In this document: one piece after another, positions 23,887-32,332 of the stretch | Layout: every line of letters begins with the position of its first letter | Numbering within the stretch: the first letter of the stretch is position 1 | DNA from: JBFXAN01 sp050184225 | Lineage (GTDB): Bacteria > Chloroflexota > Dehalococcoidia > CAUJGQ01 | NCBI GenBank assembly: GCA_050184225.1 | Contig: JBFXAN010000006.1 | Coordinates: forward strand, 1 to 64,000 | Direction: 5' to 3' | Length of the DNA stretch: 64,000 nt | Translations under genes and position numbers: made by a program | Notes under the pieces: generated by a model | What the model was told of the DNA's origin: nothing | Database searches by the model: none | What the model saw: the letters and a program-made list of their open reading frames with translations, nothing else

Positions 23887-25641
23887 TCACCGCACCGGCG
23901 TCGCCGTCGCCGTCCTCGTCGGCGTTCCCGTCCCCGTCGCGGTACCCGTCCCCGTGGGTGTCGCCGTCCCGGTCGCGCTCGATGCCGTGCCGGCACGAAG
24001 CGTCAGGCGTTGCGTGTTTTGCACGAGCATCACCCCATCGCTGACGACCAGCGTCACCGCATGCTGGCCAGGCTCCAAGCCGGTCGTGTCCCAGGTGATC
24101 GTCGGTTGCCCCGCCTGATAGGCACGATTATCGATCAGCCAGGCAGGGCGCAACATGCTGGAATTTGGCTGGAGCAGGGTCAATGCTTCATCTTGCTGGA
24201 GTTGCACGATCGGCGGCCAGACACTCGACAGCCCCTGATTGTTGGACGCATCGTCGACGGAGATGCCGCCAAGTTCCCAGAGTTGCACATACTCCGCCTT
24301 GAACGCGGCGCTGAACTGATTCTCAATCCAGATCGTCCGTGGTGCGTTCTCCTGCTGATAGCTGAACGACACAGTGGCCGCGATCGCATCCCAGTTCAAA
24401 CCACCGGCCCCACCCCCGCCCTGCGTAAGGTTATCGGCGGTGATCGTGATATTGGAGTTCGTCGCCGCCGTCTCCCGGTCGCGGATCGTGAACTGGGAGG
24501 CGATCGACAGCGCCTCCAGCGTGCTCATCGTCCGCAGTCCCTGATCGGACTTCTCCACGCTGAGTGAACTGATCGTGAGGATCAGCTTCTTCGGGTCGAC
24601 CTGCCCCACGAGATAGGTCAGCGCCTCGGGCACAACCCGTCGATAGATCGATTGATCTAATGTTGGAGCGATCTTCAGGTAGTCGGCCAGTCCGCTCAGC
24701 TCCGCCCAGTCATAGGCGCCGCTGTTCCAATCGTTACCCTCGCGGGCCGGCAACGGCAACGTCAGCACCAGCACCCCGCCGTTCTGATGTACCGCCGCCG
24801 ACACCTGCCGCACGAGGTCGGTGAAGTCGCTGCGCCGCGCCGGGTCCACGGCGGTGTACGCCAGCTCAATGCCGTCCAGCCGGTTGCTCTGAACGAGCTG
24901 GGCGATATTCGCGGCGTGAGCCGATCGACGGTCCCCTTGGGCGACGAACGTGTTGACCGCCTGGGCAGCATCGCCGTCGGCTGCCGACACGACCGGCACC
25001 AACAGGGCCGTATCACTCCGTCTCAGGTTCGTCACATTGCCGTTGATCGTCCCATCCGGCGCGGGAACGAAGTCGAGGCCGCCCACGATCGTCGCGATCC
25101 GCTCCGCCTCTGGGTGCAACGCCTGGCCCTGCAACACCGTTCCCATCACCTGAAAGGTGTCCGCCGCGCGCCGCAGCACGACGCCGTTCGCCGGCACCTG
25201 GTCAACCACCACCTCGGCGTACTTGCCGTCCTCGGTCAATTCCGGCGTGGCGAGCCGTTGCCAGCTCTCGTCCTGGTAGGTATAGAACAGCAAACCCCGC
25301 CCGGCACGTCCCTGCTCCACCGGCATCGAGATTTTGGCGACACCCTCCGGAATCATCCGGTTACATTGGTCATCGCTGAAATCTTTGAAGTCGCTGGCGA
25401 TCTCGAGCCCGTCCGGCGGAGCCGGTGGGTTATCCAACGTTGGGCAATTGAACAGCGTCTCATCGCCGTCGTCCGACGGATTCAGAATCGAACACGGTCC
25501 GAGAAAGAGCACGGCTAAGACGATGAGGAGAAGCAGGCCGCCGCCGCCGATCGCCAGCAGACGCGGGTCGCGCAACGGGCCGCCGCCTGCTGGCGGCCGT
25601 CGCTGGCTGGTCACGGGTCGGCGCGGGGGCGGTCGGTTCAT
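23887..25641 (-). CDS. Membrane-anchored GH18-like protein with degenerate active site
   Basis: 584 residues from ATG 25641 (SD GGGAGAG). A Pro/Arg-rich cytoplasmic start is followed by one transmembrane helix (LLAIGGGGLLLLIVLAVLFL). The extracellular part resembles a glycoside hydrolase 18 barrel of the spore-germination/YaaH type (LVVPVVSA-like strands, LVLTLPLPARE, SGAYDWAELSGLADYLKI). Where active chitinases have DGxDxDxE, this reads LDGIELAYTAVD (about residue 256), so the catalytic acid is missing and a binding or structural role is more likely. A beta-sandwich-like segment and a tail of Thr/Gly/Ala/Pro repeats (TGTGTATGTGTPTRTATATP) end the protein. Confidence 0.75.
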   Translation of the reverse strand: MNRPPPRRPVTSQRRPPAGGGPLRDPRLLAIGGGGLLLLIVLAVLFLGPCSILNPSDDGDETLFNCPTLDNPPAPPDGLEIASDFKDFSDDQCNRMIPEGVAKISMPVEQGRAGRGLLFYTYQDESWQRLATPELTEDGKYAEVVVDQVPANGVVLRRAADTFQVMGTVLQGQALHPEAERIATIVGGLDFVPAPDGTINGNVTNLRRSDTALLVPVVSAADGDAAQAVNTFVAQGDRRSAHAANIAQLVQSNRLDGIELAYTAVDPARRSDFTDLVRQVSAAVHQNGGVLVLTLPLPAREGNDWNSGAYDWAELSGLADYLKIAPTLDQSIYRRVVPEALTYLVGQVDPKKLILTISSLSVEKSDQGLRTMSTLEALSIASQFTIRDRETAATNSNITITADNLTQGGGGAGGLNWDAIAATVSFSYQQENAPRTIWIENQFSAAFKAEYVQLWELGGISVDDASNNQGLSSVWPPIVQLQQDEALTLLQPNSSMLRPAWLIDNRAYQAGQPTITWDTTGLEPGQHAVTLVVSDGVMLVQNTQRLTLRAGTASSATGTATPTGTGTATGTGTPTRTATATPVR

Positions 25642-25766
25642 CGAATCAGATCTCTCCCCGGCCGGAACAGCGCGCGGCACCCATATCGAGGGCAGGGTAC
25701 GAATGGCGTCGTGGACGGTCAAGAAAGGGCGGTCGAGCGCCCGACACCGTCCGCCCGCTCACCAGC

Positions 25767-26912
25767 TCAACGGTTGACAATGTCAAGGCTGAGTTGCATC
25801 TCCTGGCCGCCACGCAGGACCGTGAGCGGCACCGTCGTATTCGGCTTCATCTTGACCAGCGCGTAGAGGTAGGGCTGGGCGTCGTTGATCTCGAAGTCGG
25901 CGAGCTTGGTGATGATGTCGCCCTCTTGAACGCCGGCACGGGAGGCCGGGCTATCGTCGATCACGTCGACGACCGCCGCCGCGCCGTTGGTCACCGGCAA
26001 CCGCGCCCGCTGCGCCTGTTCCGCGCTGATCGTCTGGTGAACGATGCCGGCGTAGGGACGGTCGGTCTTGCCGTTCGCGATAATCTGGTCGACGAGGGGT
26101 TTGAAGGTACGGCTGGAGATGGCAAACCCCACACCTTGGACCTGCTGACCGGATTGCGTCCCCCGAACAACCGTCGTCATGATACCGATCAACTGTCCAT
26201 CGAGCGTCACCAGCGCGCCGCCGCTGTTGCCATGATTGATCGCGGCATCGGTCTGGATCAGATCCTCCATGATCGTGTCATCCTTCGGCCAGCGGCGGTG
26301 GACACCGCTGACGATGCCGCGGGTGACATTATTGCGAAACTCATCGTACATCTGCTGATTGAAGGCGACGCTGCCGATTGCCAGCACACCCTGTCCCGCT
26401 TGCACGCTGTCCGAATCTCCAACCGGTACCACCGTGAGATCGCTCGGTTGAATGCGAACGACGGCAATGTCGGTGAACGGTGCGTCGTCTCCGACCAGCA
26501 CCCCCGGCCGCTCGCTCCCGTCATGCATGATCACGGAAATCTGTGCGGCGTCTCGGACGACGTGCTCGTTCGTCACGAGATACCCGCCTTCGTCGATGAT
26601 CACGCCCGAGCCGAGATTGGTTTCCCGGATCACGCGGCCGTTGCCATCGACCCGCTGCGCCTGCACGATCAGCGTGACCACGCCAGGCGACACCTTGGCG
26701 AAGGTGTCCGTGAGCGCAGACTCCTCCGTGACCTTGAGCAACGTCGATGGTCCCGGTTCCTCCGCCGCGGCGCTGGTCTTCGCTTCCGGCTCGTCGTCAG
26801 ATACCAGGAGCGCCACGCTCGCACCGGCGAGCGCACCGCTGATCGCGGCAACAGCAACCGCGACCGCCAGGATTCCCATCACCCCCCGCCACGGCGATAC
26901 CCGATCCTCCAT
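25767..26912 (-). CDS. HtrA/DegP-type serine protease, membrane anchored
   Basis: 381 residues from ATG 26912, set by GGAGGGGGAGAGG just upstream; the frame is open a further 22 codons. An N-terminal transmembrane anchor (11-37, GILAVAVAVAAISGALAG) is followed by the trypsin-like domain with H117 (LVTNEHVV), D148 (FTDIAVVRI) and S230 (NHGNSGGAL), then one PDZ domain. This is the second HtrA in the window, differing from the lipoprotein at 7603 in its anchor. It lies 125 bases upstream of the GH18-like gene on the same strand. Confidence 0.93.
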   Translation of the reverse strand: MEDRVSPWRGVMGILAVAVAVAAISGALAGASVALLVSDDEPEAKTSAAAEEPGPSTLLKVTEESALTDTFAKVSPGVVTLIVQAQRVDGNGRVIRETNLGSGVIIDEGGYLVTNEHVVRDAAQISVIMHDGSERPGVLVGDDAPFTDIAVVRIQPSDLTVVPVGDSDSVQAGQGVLAIGSVAFNQQMYDEFRNNVTRGIVSGVHRRWPKDDTIMEDLIQTDAAINHGNSGGALVTLDGQLIGIMTTVVRGTQSGQQVQGVGFAISSRTFKPLVDQIIANGKTDRPYAGIVHQTISAEQAQRARLPVTNGAAAVVDVIDDSPASRAGVQEGDIITKLADFEINDAQPYLYALVKMKPNTTVPLTVLRGGQEMQLSLDIVNR

Positions 26913-27123
26913 CGAACCTCTCCCCCTCCACGCCAATTCCGGGGCGATTGCGGCCTGCCCCTCCATTGTAACAAGCATGTGATGCCCGCTTCATATCGCG
27001 CCGTCGTGCCGTGGCACAACCACGCGCCCCCATGTACAAGCACACGACGTGACGCGCCGGCAGAGCGTGCGCCTGAGACAGATCTGACCCTGGAAGAGGC
27101 GACGACGAGCAACGTATGCTTCT

Positions 27124-27153
27124 TTGACAGGCATCGTGAACCGTCTCTATACT
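27124..27153 (+). promoter_or_regulatory. Strong housekeeping sigma promoter upstream of greA
   Basis: TTGACA at 27124-27129 and TATACT at 27148-27153, separated by 18 bases. Both hexamers are near consensus. It lies about 70 bases before greA and just upstream of the leader hairpin, so the transcript should begin around 27160. Confidence 0.8.
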
Positions 27154-27167
27154 CCATGAAGCGAGTA

Positions 27168-27198
27168 GCTGCGGGCACGTGTGCCCTCAGCTTCTTTT
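27168..27198 (+). terminator. Leader attenuator hairpin of greA
   Basis: AGCTGCGGGCAC (from about 27167) pairs with GTGCCCTCAGCT (27181-27192) with one mismatch and a very short loop, followed by TCTTTTTT. This intrinsic-terminator-like structure lies between the promoter and the greA SD. It should release short leader transcripts, possibly sensing elongation state as described for greA leaders in other bacteria. Confidence 0.75.
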
Positions 27199-27223
27199 TT
27201 CTCGTCGTCTTGGGAGTCCCGCT

Positions 27224-27694
27224 ATGCCTGACCGATCCGTACCACTCACGCGTGACGGACTGAAGAAGCTTGAAGAAGAATTAGAGCATCTCAAGTCGGT
27301 GCGCCGGCACGAAGTCGCACAGCGTATCCATCTGGCGAAAGAAGTTGGCCACACGCAGAACGATGCTGAATACGACGACGCGAAGAACGAACAGGCTTTC
27401 GTCGAGGGCCGGATCAACCAACTCGAGACGATCGTCAAGAACCACGTCCTCATCGACGAGGATCAGGCGCATCAGTCTCGGTCCGTACGCCTGGGCTGCA
27501 CCGTCGTCGTCGAGTCCGCGAGCGGCCGGCGTGAATACACCATTGTCGGAAGCACGGAAGCCGATCCGACCAGCGGCCGAATCTCCAATGAATCGCCGGT
27601 CGGCAAAGCCCTCATCGGCCATCGCGTCGGCGACAAAGTCCAGGTGTTGACCCCAAAAGGCCCCGCCAGTTTCACTGTCTCCGAGATCAAGTAA
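27224..27694 (+). CDS. greA: Transcription elongation factor GreA
   Basis: 156 residues, normal GreA length. The N-terminal coiled coil (GLKKLEEELEHLKSV ... EVGHTQNDAEYDDAKNEQ) carries the acidic tip residues that stimulate RNA polymerase cleavage of backtracked RNA. The C-terminal FKBP-like domain includes YTIVGSTEADPTSGRISNES and SPVGKALIGHRVGDKV. ATG 27224 with SD GGGAG. It has its own promoter and leader hairpin, and is followed by a palindromic element and lysS. greA-lysS is a common gene order. Confidence 0.96.
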   Translation: MPDRSVPLTRDGLKKLEEELEHLKSVRRHEVAQRIHLAKEVGHTQNDAEYDDAKNEQAFVEGRINQLETIVKNHVLIDEDQAHQSRSVRLGCTVVVESASGRREYTIVGSTEADPTSGRISNESPVGKALIGHRVGDKVQVLTPKGPASFTVSEIK

Positions 27695-27695
27695 G

Positions 27696-27876
27696 GAACC
27701 CCTCCCCCGGCCCCTCCCCCCGCCTGCGGCGCGGAGAGGGGAGCCTGACGTACCAGGATTACCAGCGTCACTTTCGCTATGGTCTGGCGATTGGCTGGTT
27801 GACGTTGGTAGACCCGTGCCGGTGAGGCTCCCCTCTCCGCGCCGCAGGCGGGGGGAGGGGCCGGGGGAGGGGTCCG
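27696..27876. repeat. Type A palindromic element between greA and lysS
   Basis: CCCCTCCCCCGGCCCCTCCC on the left is inverted at GGGGAGGGGCCGGGGGAGGGG on the right. The inner arms CGCCTGCGGCGCGGAGAGGG and CCCTCTCCGCGCCGCAGGCG are perfect inverses around an interior of about 85 bases. It starts 2 bases after the greA stop and ends 8 bases before the lysS start; its last GGAGGGG is the only SD candidate for lysS. Confidence 0.88.
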
Positions 27877-27883
27877 GTGCAGT

Positions 27884-29362
27884 ATGCCCGAACGCAATGA
27901 AGACCTGATGGCCGTGCGCCTTGCCAAGCTCCAGCGCCTGCGCGAGCGCGGCATCGATCCCTATCCGGCCCACCTGGAACGCACGCACAGCGCGGCCGAG
28001 GCGGTCGCCGAGTTTGCCAAGTGCGAAGCGTCGGGCGCAGAGCCGCCGAACGTGACCGTCGCCGGGCGCATGACCGGACGACGGGGAATGGGCAAACTCG
28101 TCTTCCTCGACCTCCGCGACGGCACCGGCCGTGTCCAAGTCTCGGTTGGGCGGGACGTGGTCGGCGACGACCAATTCACCCTGCTCGACGACCTCGACCT
28201 GGGGGACTTTCTCGGCGTGAACGGCGAGATGTTCCACACCCGCACCGGCGAGCCAACGGTCCGCGCCCGGTCGCTCACCGTGCTGAGCAAGTCGATCCTG
28301 CCGCCGCCGGAGAAATGGCACGGCCTCCAGGATGTCGAGATCCGCTATCGGCAGCGTCATCTCGACCTGATGGCAAATGAAGAGGTCCGCCGCCTCTTCC
28401 GGCTCCGCAGCGAAGTGATCAGCTATATCCGCCGGTTTTACGACGGTCGCGGCTTCATCGAAGTCGAAACGCCGGTCCTGCTCGCCGAGGCGGGCGGCGC
28501 GGCGGCGCGGCCGTTTGTCACACACCACAATGCGCTCGACGAGGATCGCTTCCTTCGCATCGCCACGGAGCTGCATCTGAAACGGCTGATCATCGGCGGA
28601 TTCGACAAGGTCTATGAGGTCGGCCGCATCTTTCGCAACGAGGGGACCGGCTACAAGTGGAACCCCGAGTTCACCATGCTCGAGTCCTATCAGGCCTACG
28701 CCGACTACTTCGACGTGGCGGAAATGGTCGAGCAACTAGTGTCCGGCATCTGCCTCGACGTGCTCGGCTCGCTCCGCCTCCCGTACAAGGATGGCGAGAT
28801 CGACTTCTCGCCACCCTGGAATCGAGCCTCGATGCACGACCTCCTCGTCGAGCACGCCGGCTTCGACTGGAACAAGTTCCGCGACCTCGATGCGCTCCGG
28901 GAAGAGGTCGCCCGCCGCGGCATCGCCGCCCCTCCCACAAGCGGCTGGGGCAAGCTGATCGACGAGGTCTGGTCCGCCCAGGTCGAACCGAAGCTGATCC
29001 AACCAACGTTCGTGCTGGACTACCCCGTCGAGCTCTCGCCGTTGGCGAAGCGAAAAGAGGAGGCACCCGATCTGGTTGAGCGGTTCGAGGCGTTTGCCGG
29101 CGGCTTCGAAATGGCCAACGCCTACTCCGAGTTGAACGACCCGCTGGACCAGCGCCGCCGCTTCGAAGAACAGGTGCGCCTCCTGCGGGCCGGCGACGAC
29201 GAAGCAGAGATGATCGACGACGACTTCCTCTTCGCCCTCGAACACGGTATGCCCCCCACCGGCGGCCTCGGCATGGGCATCGACCGCCTCCTCATGGTCC
29301 TCTTCAACCAACCCACGATCCGCGAGGTCATCCTCTTTCCCCAACTCCGCCGCGAGACGTGA
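27884..29362 (+). CDS. lysS: Lysyl-tRNA synthetase (class II)
   Basis: 492 residues. An N-terminal OB-fold anticodon-binding domain (VTVAGRMTGRRGMGKLVFLDL) precedes the class II core: motif 2 region RNEGTGYKWNPEFTMLESYQA, then ELNDPLDQRRRFEEQ and motif 3 GLGMGIDRLLM. Charges tRNA-Lys. ATG 27884; the SD-like GGAGGGG is about 11 bases upstream and lies in the repeat. Likely cotranscribed with greA. Confidence 0.97.
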   Translation: MPERNEDLMAVRLAKLQRLRERGIDPYPAHLERTHSAAEAVAEFAKCEASGAEPPNVTVAGRMTGRRGMGKLVFLDLRDGTGRVQVSVGRDVVGDDQFTLLDDLDLGDFLGVNGEMFHTRTGEPTVRARSLTVLSKSILPPPEKWHGLQDVEIRYRQRHLDLMANEEVRRLFRLRSEVISYIRRFYDGRGFIEVETPVLLAEAGGAAARPFVTHHNALDEDRFLRIATELHLKRLIIGGFDKVYEVGRIFRNEGTGYKWNPEFTMLESYQAYADYFDVAEMVEQLVSGICLDVLGSLRLPYKDGEIDFSPPWNRASMHDLLVEHAGFDWNKFRDLDALREEVARRGIAAPPTSGWGKLIDEVWSAQVEPKLIQPTFVLDYPVELSPLAKRKEEAPDLVERFEAFAGGFEMANAYSELNDPLDQRRRFEEQVRLLRAGDDEAEMIDDDFLFALEHGMPPTGGLGMGIDRLLMVLFNQPTIREVILFPQLRRET

Positions 29363-29373
29363 GGGCGATTTTG

Positions 29374-29453
29374 AACCACAGAGACGCAGAGGCGTAGAGG
29401 TTTTCATGAGTTCGCCAAAACAAACCTCTGCGCCTCTGCGTCTCTGTGGTTTA
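29374..29453. repeat. Inverted repeat with arms AACCACAGAGACGCAGAGG
   Basis: AACCACAGAGACGCAGAGGC at 29374 and GCCTCTGCGTCTCTGTGGTT near 29432-29451 are exact inverses around about 40 bases. It begins 12 bases after the lysS stop and ends 20 bases before the NUDIX start. It could act as a bidirectional terminator or be another repeat family; sequences of this kind are seen between genes in many bacteria. Confidence 0.8.
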
Positions 29454-29472
29454 ACTCCGATGATGTGTATCG

Positions 29473-30003
29473 ATGAGTGAAGTTGATGTCCTTCGGCACC
29501 TCACCGTGACCGGTTTCCTCGTTTACGAGGGGCGGGTGTTGTTTCACTGGCATCGGCGCAATCAGATGTGGCTGCCGATGGGAGGCCATATCGAGCCGAA
29601 TGAGGATCCGGTCGAGGCCGTGCTGCGGGAGGTCGAAGAGGAGTCCGGGGTTGCTGCCGTCGTCATGCCGACCACTGTGCCATTGCCGTTCTCGAATATT
29701 CCGCAGCGGCCACCACCCGCCACGATCATCCTCGCGCCGGTGCGCGCCTGCAGCGTTGCCCGCGCCCTCGACTGGACCGGCCGGATCGAACACATCGACC
29801 TGGTCTATTACTGCCGTCCCACCGCCGGCCTTGCCGATCTCCGCACCGACGACCCGACGATGCGATGGCTCGACGCCGCCGCAATCGGCGCCAATGCTCC
29901 GGTCGCCCCCGATTCGGAGACGATACCGGCTCCACTCGCCGACGACGTGCGCGTTCTCGCCCTGAACGCCCTTCGAGCAGCGAAGGACGTCATGTCAGAC
30001 TAA
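29473..30003 (+). CDS. NUDIX hydrolase
   Basis: 176 residues. The NUDIX box is complete: GGHIEPNEDPVEAVLREVEE followed by ESGV, matching GX5EX7REUXEEXGU. Hydrolyses some nucleoside diphosphate linked to another moiety; the substrate is not predictable. ATG start at 29473. It is downstream of the lysS terminator-like repeat and upstream of the Uma2 gene. Confidence 0.92.
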   Translation: MSEVDVLRHLTVTGFLVYEGRVLFHWHRRNQMWLPMGGHIEPNEDPVEAVLREVEEESGVAAVVMPTTVPLPFSNIPQRPPPATIILAPVRACSVARALDWTGRIEHIDLVYYCRPTAGLADLRTDDPTMRWLDAAAIGANAPVAPDSETIPAPLADDVRVLALNALRAAKDVMSD

Positions 30004-30055
30004 GCGACTATACTGAGGTCGCGAGCGAGCTTGATCGATCATGTGGGGCGCCACG

Positions 30056-30622
30056 ATGACCACTGTAACAACATCGAAACCGGTCACCGCCGACGAATGG
30101 TTGCGCACGCCCGATCCACCGAGCGGCGGGCGCTACGAATTGGTTCGCGGGAGATTGATTGAAGTGAGCCCATCATCGACGCGATCGAACGAAGTGGCGA
30201 TAGAAGTAGCACGCAGGCTCGGCAATCACATTCGGGAGCACAAACTGGGTCGGTTCGGTGGCTCAGAAGGCGGCTTTCTCCTCGCCTCAAATCCAGATAC
30301 CGTGCGCGCCCCAGATGTCTGGTTTGTCCGCGCTGAACGTGTCGCCTCTGGCCGGATGCCGGACACGTTCTTTGCCGGCGCCCCCGATCTCGTCGTCGAG
30401 GTGCTCTCACCATCGGATCGGACCGGTGACATCTGGCAGCGCGTCGGCCAGTATCTCGATGCCGGCGCCCAGTTGGTTTGGGTGATTGATCCGCACACTG
30501 AAGCGGCAGCGGCATTTCCTGCGGACGGGTTTCCGATCATCATCGGTCCAGATGGCGCGCTCGACGGCGGCGATGTCGTGCCGGGATTCGTCTTGCCGCT
30601 GCGCGACCTGTTCGACGCGTAA
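30056..30622 (+). CDS. Uma2 family (DUF820) restriction-endonuclease-fold protein
   Basis: 188 residues from ATG 30056; an ATG at 30041 is also in frame. The pattern GGRYELVRGRLIEVSPSS, VRAPDVWFV and PDLVVEVLSPSDRTGD is that of Uma2 proteins with a PD-(D/E)XK core. The family is abundant in Cyanobacteria and Chloroflexota, and its physiological role is unclear. It lies alone between the NUDIX gene and a convergent small gene. Confidence 0.9.
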   Translation: MTTVTTSKPVTADEWLRTPDPPSGGRYELVRGRLIEVSPSSTRSNEVAIEVARRLGNHIREHKLGRFGGSEGGFLLASNPDTVRAPDVWFVRAERVASGRMPDTFFAGAPDLVVEVLSPSDRTGDIWQRVGQYLDAGAQLVWVIDPHTEAAAAFPADGFPIIIGPDGALDGGDVVPGFVLPLRDLFDA

Positions 30623-30649
30623 CACGCGCAACGGGCCGCGGATGCCGGT

Positions 30650-30841
30650 TCACTCCCGACGCACCGTGATCACGGCGTTGTGCTCGTCGTAGGTGACACC
30701 GGCAACAACGATCTGCACCTTGCCCTCGACATCGATTGTGATCTCATCCGGCTCGATTGGTTCCCCGTTCCAGATTACGCGCGCGGCGTCACCTTCAAGG
30801 GCCGGCAGGAGAACCTCAACGTCCGGCAGGCGCTCAACCAT
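30650..30841 (-). CDS. Hypothetical small protein, 63 aa
   Basis: ATG 30841 begins 4 bases from the palindromic element at 30845-31001, whose end (GGGGTTAGGTT) supplies the only SD-like bases. The 63-residue product is acidic and reads as a small all-beta protein (MVERLPDVEVLLPALEG ... VEGKVQIVVAG). The frame continues upstream only through the repeat. It is not recognised. Convergent with the Uma2 gene. Confidence 0.55.
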   Translation of the reverse strand: MVERLPDVEVLLPALEGDAARVIWNGEPIEPDEITIDVEGKVQIVVAGVTYDEHNAVITVRRE

Positions 30842-30844
30842 CCA

Positions 30845-31001
30845 ACCTAACCCCCCGGCCCCCTTCCCTCGCAGGGAAGGGGGAGTCCTGGTCTGCCATG
30901 GTGGAACAAGTCTCGTTGGTGCTTCCAGACGAAATACTGGCACCATCGGTTGCAGCGTACTCCCCCTTCCCTGCGAGGGAAGGGGGCCGGGGGGTTAGGT
31001 A
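30845..31001. repeat. Type B palindromic element (157 bp)
   Basis: Left AACCTAACCCCCCGGCCCCC, right GGGGGCCGGGGGGTTAGGTA. Inner arms CTTCCCTCGCAGGGAAG and CTTCCCTGCGAGGGAAG, interior with GGTGGAACAAG and ATACTGGCACCATCGGT. It separates the divergent 63-residue gene and alcohol dehydrogenase gene and so lies in their shared promoter region. Confidence 0.92.
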
Positions 31002-31057
31002 TAGACTCCCACCGAGCTATAATCCGGTTCGGCCACGCTCATCTGAAAGGAGCCAAC

Positions 31058-32152
31058 ATGAAGGCGGCGGTTCTGGAGAAAGTCAACGAGCCACTGGCAA
31101 TCGAGGAGATCGAGATCCGTAAGCCCCAGCACGGCGAAGTGCTCGTCCGCACCGTCGCCAGTGGGGTCTGCCACAGCGACCTGCACTTCATGGAAGGGCT
31201 CTGGCCGACGCCGGTGCCGGTCGTCCTCGGCCATGAATCCGCTGGCGTTGTCGAAGAGGTCGGCGACGGCGTCACCTATGTGAAGAAGGGCGATCACGTC
31301 GTCCTCTCGTTCGCACCATTCTGTGGCATCTGCCGCGACTGCGTCGAAGGACGGCCGCAACTCTGCACCAACCCGGCCGCTCGCTTTCCCGCCGGTCGAG
31401 ATGCGCCGCCGCGATTGACCAAAGACGCCACACCGGTCAACCAGTTCGCGAACATGGGCGCATTCGCCGAGTACATGCTCGTGCCGGAAAACGGCGTCGT
31501 GAAGGCGCCGGAGGGAATGCCGCTGGACAAGGCGGCGCTGGTCGGCTGCTCGGTGATGACCGGCATCGGCGCCGTCCTCAACACCGCACGGGTTGAACCA
31601 GGTTCCACGGTCGCGGTGATCGGCACCGGCGGCGTTGGCCTCAACGTGATCCAGGGCGCCGTTCTGGCCGGCGCCTCGCGGATTATTGCCGTCGACGTCC
31701 TCGACAACAAGCTGGCCTACGCCAAAGAGATGGGCGCAACCGATACGGTCAACGCCAGCGGCAACGACCCCGTCCAGGCCGTTCAGGAACTCGTGCGCGA
31801 CGGTGTTGACTACGCCTTCGAGGCGATCGGCAATCCTACCGCTGGATCACAGGCGTTCGACATGGTCCGCCGCGGCGGTACCGCCGTGATCGTCGGCATG
31901 ATGCCGTTTGGCTCCAAGATGGAACTGAACGCCGCCGCCTTCCTCGGCGAGAAGGCCGTCAAGGGTAGCTTCTACGGCTCCACCCGCTTCCGTGTGGATA
32001 TGCCCCGCCTGATCGACTTCTACCTGCGCGGCAAGATCAAGCTCGACGAGCTCGTCTCCCGCCACTACACGCTCGACCAGATCAACGACGGCTTCGACGC
32101 GATGCGCAAAGGCGAAGTCGCCCGCAGCGTGCTCGACATCGGCACGATATAA
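31058..32152 (+). CDS. Zinc-dependent alcohol dehydrogenase (MDR superfamily)
   Basis: 364 residues from ATG 31058 with SD GAAAGGAG. Catalytic zinc ligands C38 (SGVCHSD) and H59-E60 (LGHES); structural zinc cysteines C89, C92, C95 and C103 (FCGICRDCVEGRPQLC); cofactor site VIGTGGVGLN. The layout matches class III-like and related zinc alcohol/aldehyde dehydrogenases that use NAD(P). The exact substrate is not predictable. The gene stands between two palindromic elements. Confidence 0.93.
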   Translation: MKAAVLEKVNEPLAIEEIEIRKPQHGEVLVRTVASGVCHSDLHFMEGLWPTPVPVVLGHESAGVVEEVGDGVTYVKKGDHVVLSFAPFCGICRDCVEGRPQLCTNPAARFPAGRDAPPRLTKDATPVNQFANMGAFAEYMLVPENGVVKAPEGMPLDKAALVGCSVMTGIGAVLNTARVEPGSTVAVIGTGGVGLNVIQGAVLAGASRIIAVDVLDNKLAYAKEMGATDTVNASGNDPVQAVQELVRDGVDYAFEAIGNPTAGSQAFDMVRRGGTAVIVGMMPFGSKMELNAAAFLGEKAVKGSFYGSTRFRVDMPRLIDFYLRGKIKLDELVSRHYTLDQINDGFDAMRKGEVARSVLDIGTI

Positions 32153-32156
32153 CGAA

Positions 32157-32332
32157 GCCGGCCCTCACCCCCGACCCCTCTCCCGCCGAGCGGGAGAGGG
32201 GAGCCTGATCGGTGCGGTGCTTCCAGTATCGACACCGGCTCTACCAGACGAAGGCATGGGCTGGTAGGAACGATCTGCTGAGGCTCCCCTCTCCCGCTCC
32301 GGCGGGAGAGGGGCCGGGGGTGAGGGCCGGCT
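32157..32332. repeat. Palindromic element with arms GCCGGCCCTCACCCCC (type A')
   Basis: GCCGGCCCTCACCCCCGACC and its near inverse GGCCGGGGGTGAGGGCCGGC are the outer arms; CTCTCCCGCCGAGCGGGAGAG and CTCTCCCGCTCCGGCGGGAG form inner arms. It sits exactly between convergent genes, starting 5 bases after the dehydrogenase stop and touching the SDR stop codon at 32331-32333. The same outer-arm style occurs inside priA at 55119-55234. Confidence 0.88.
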
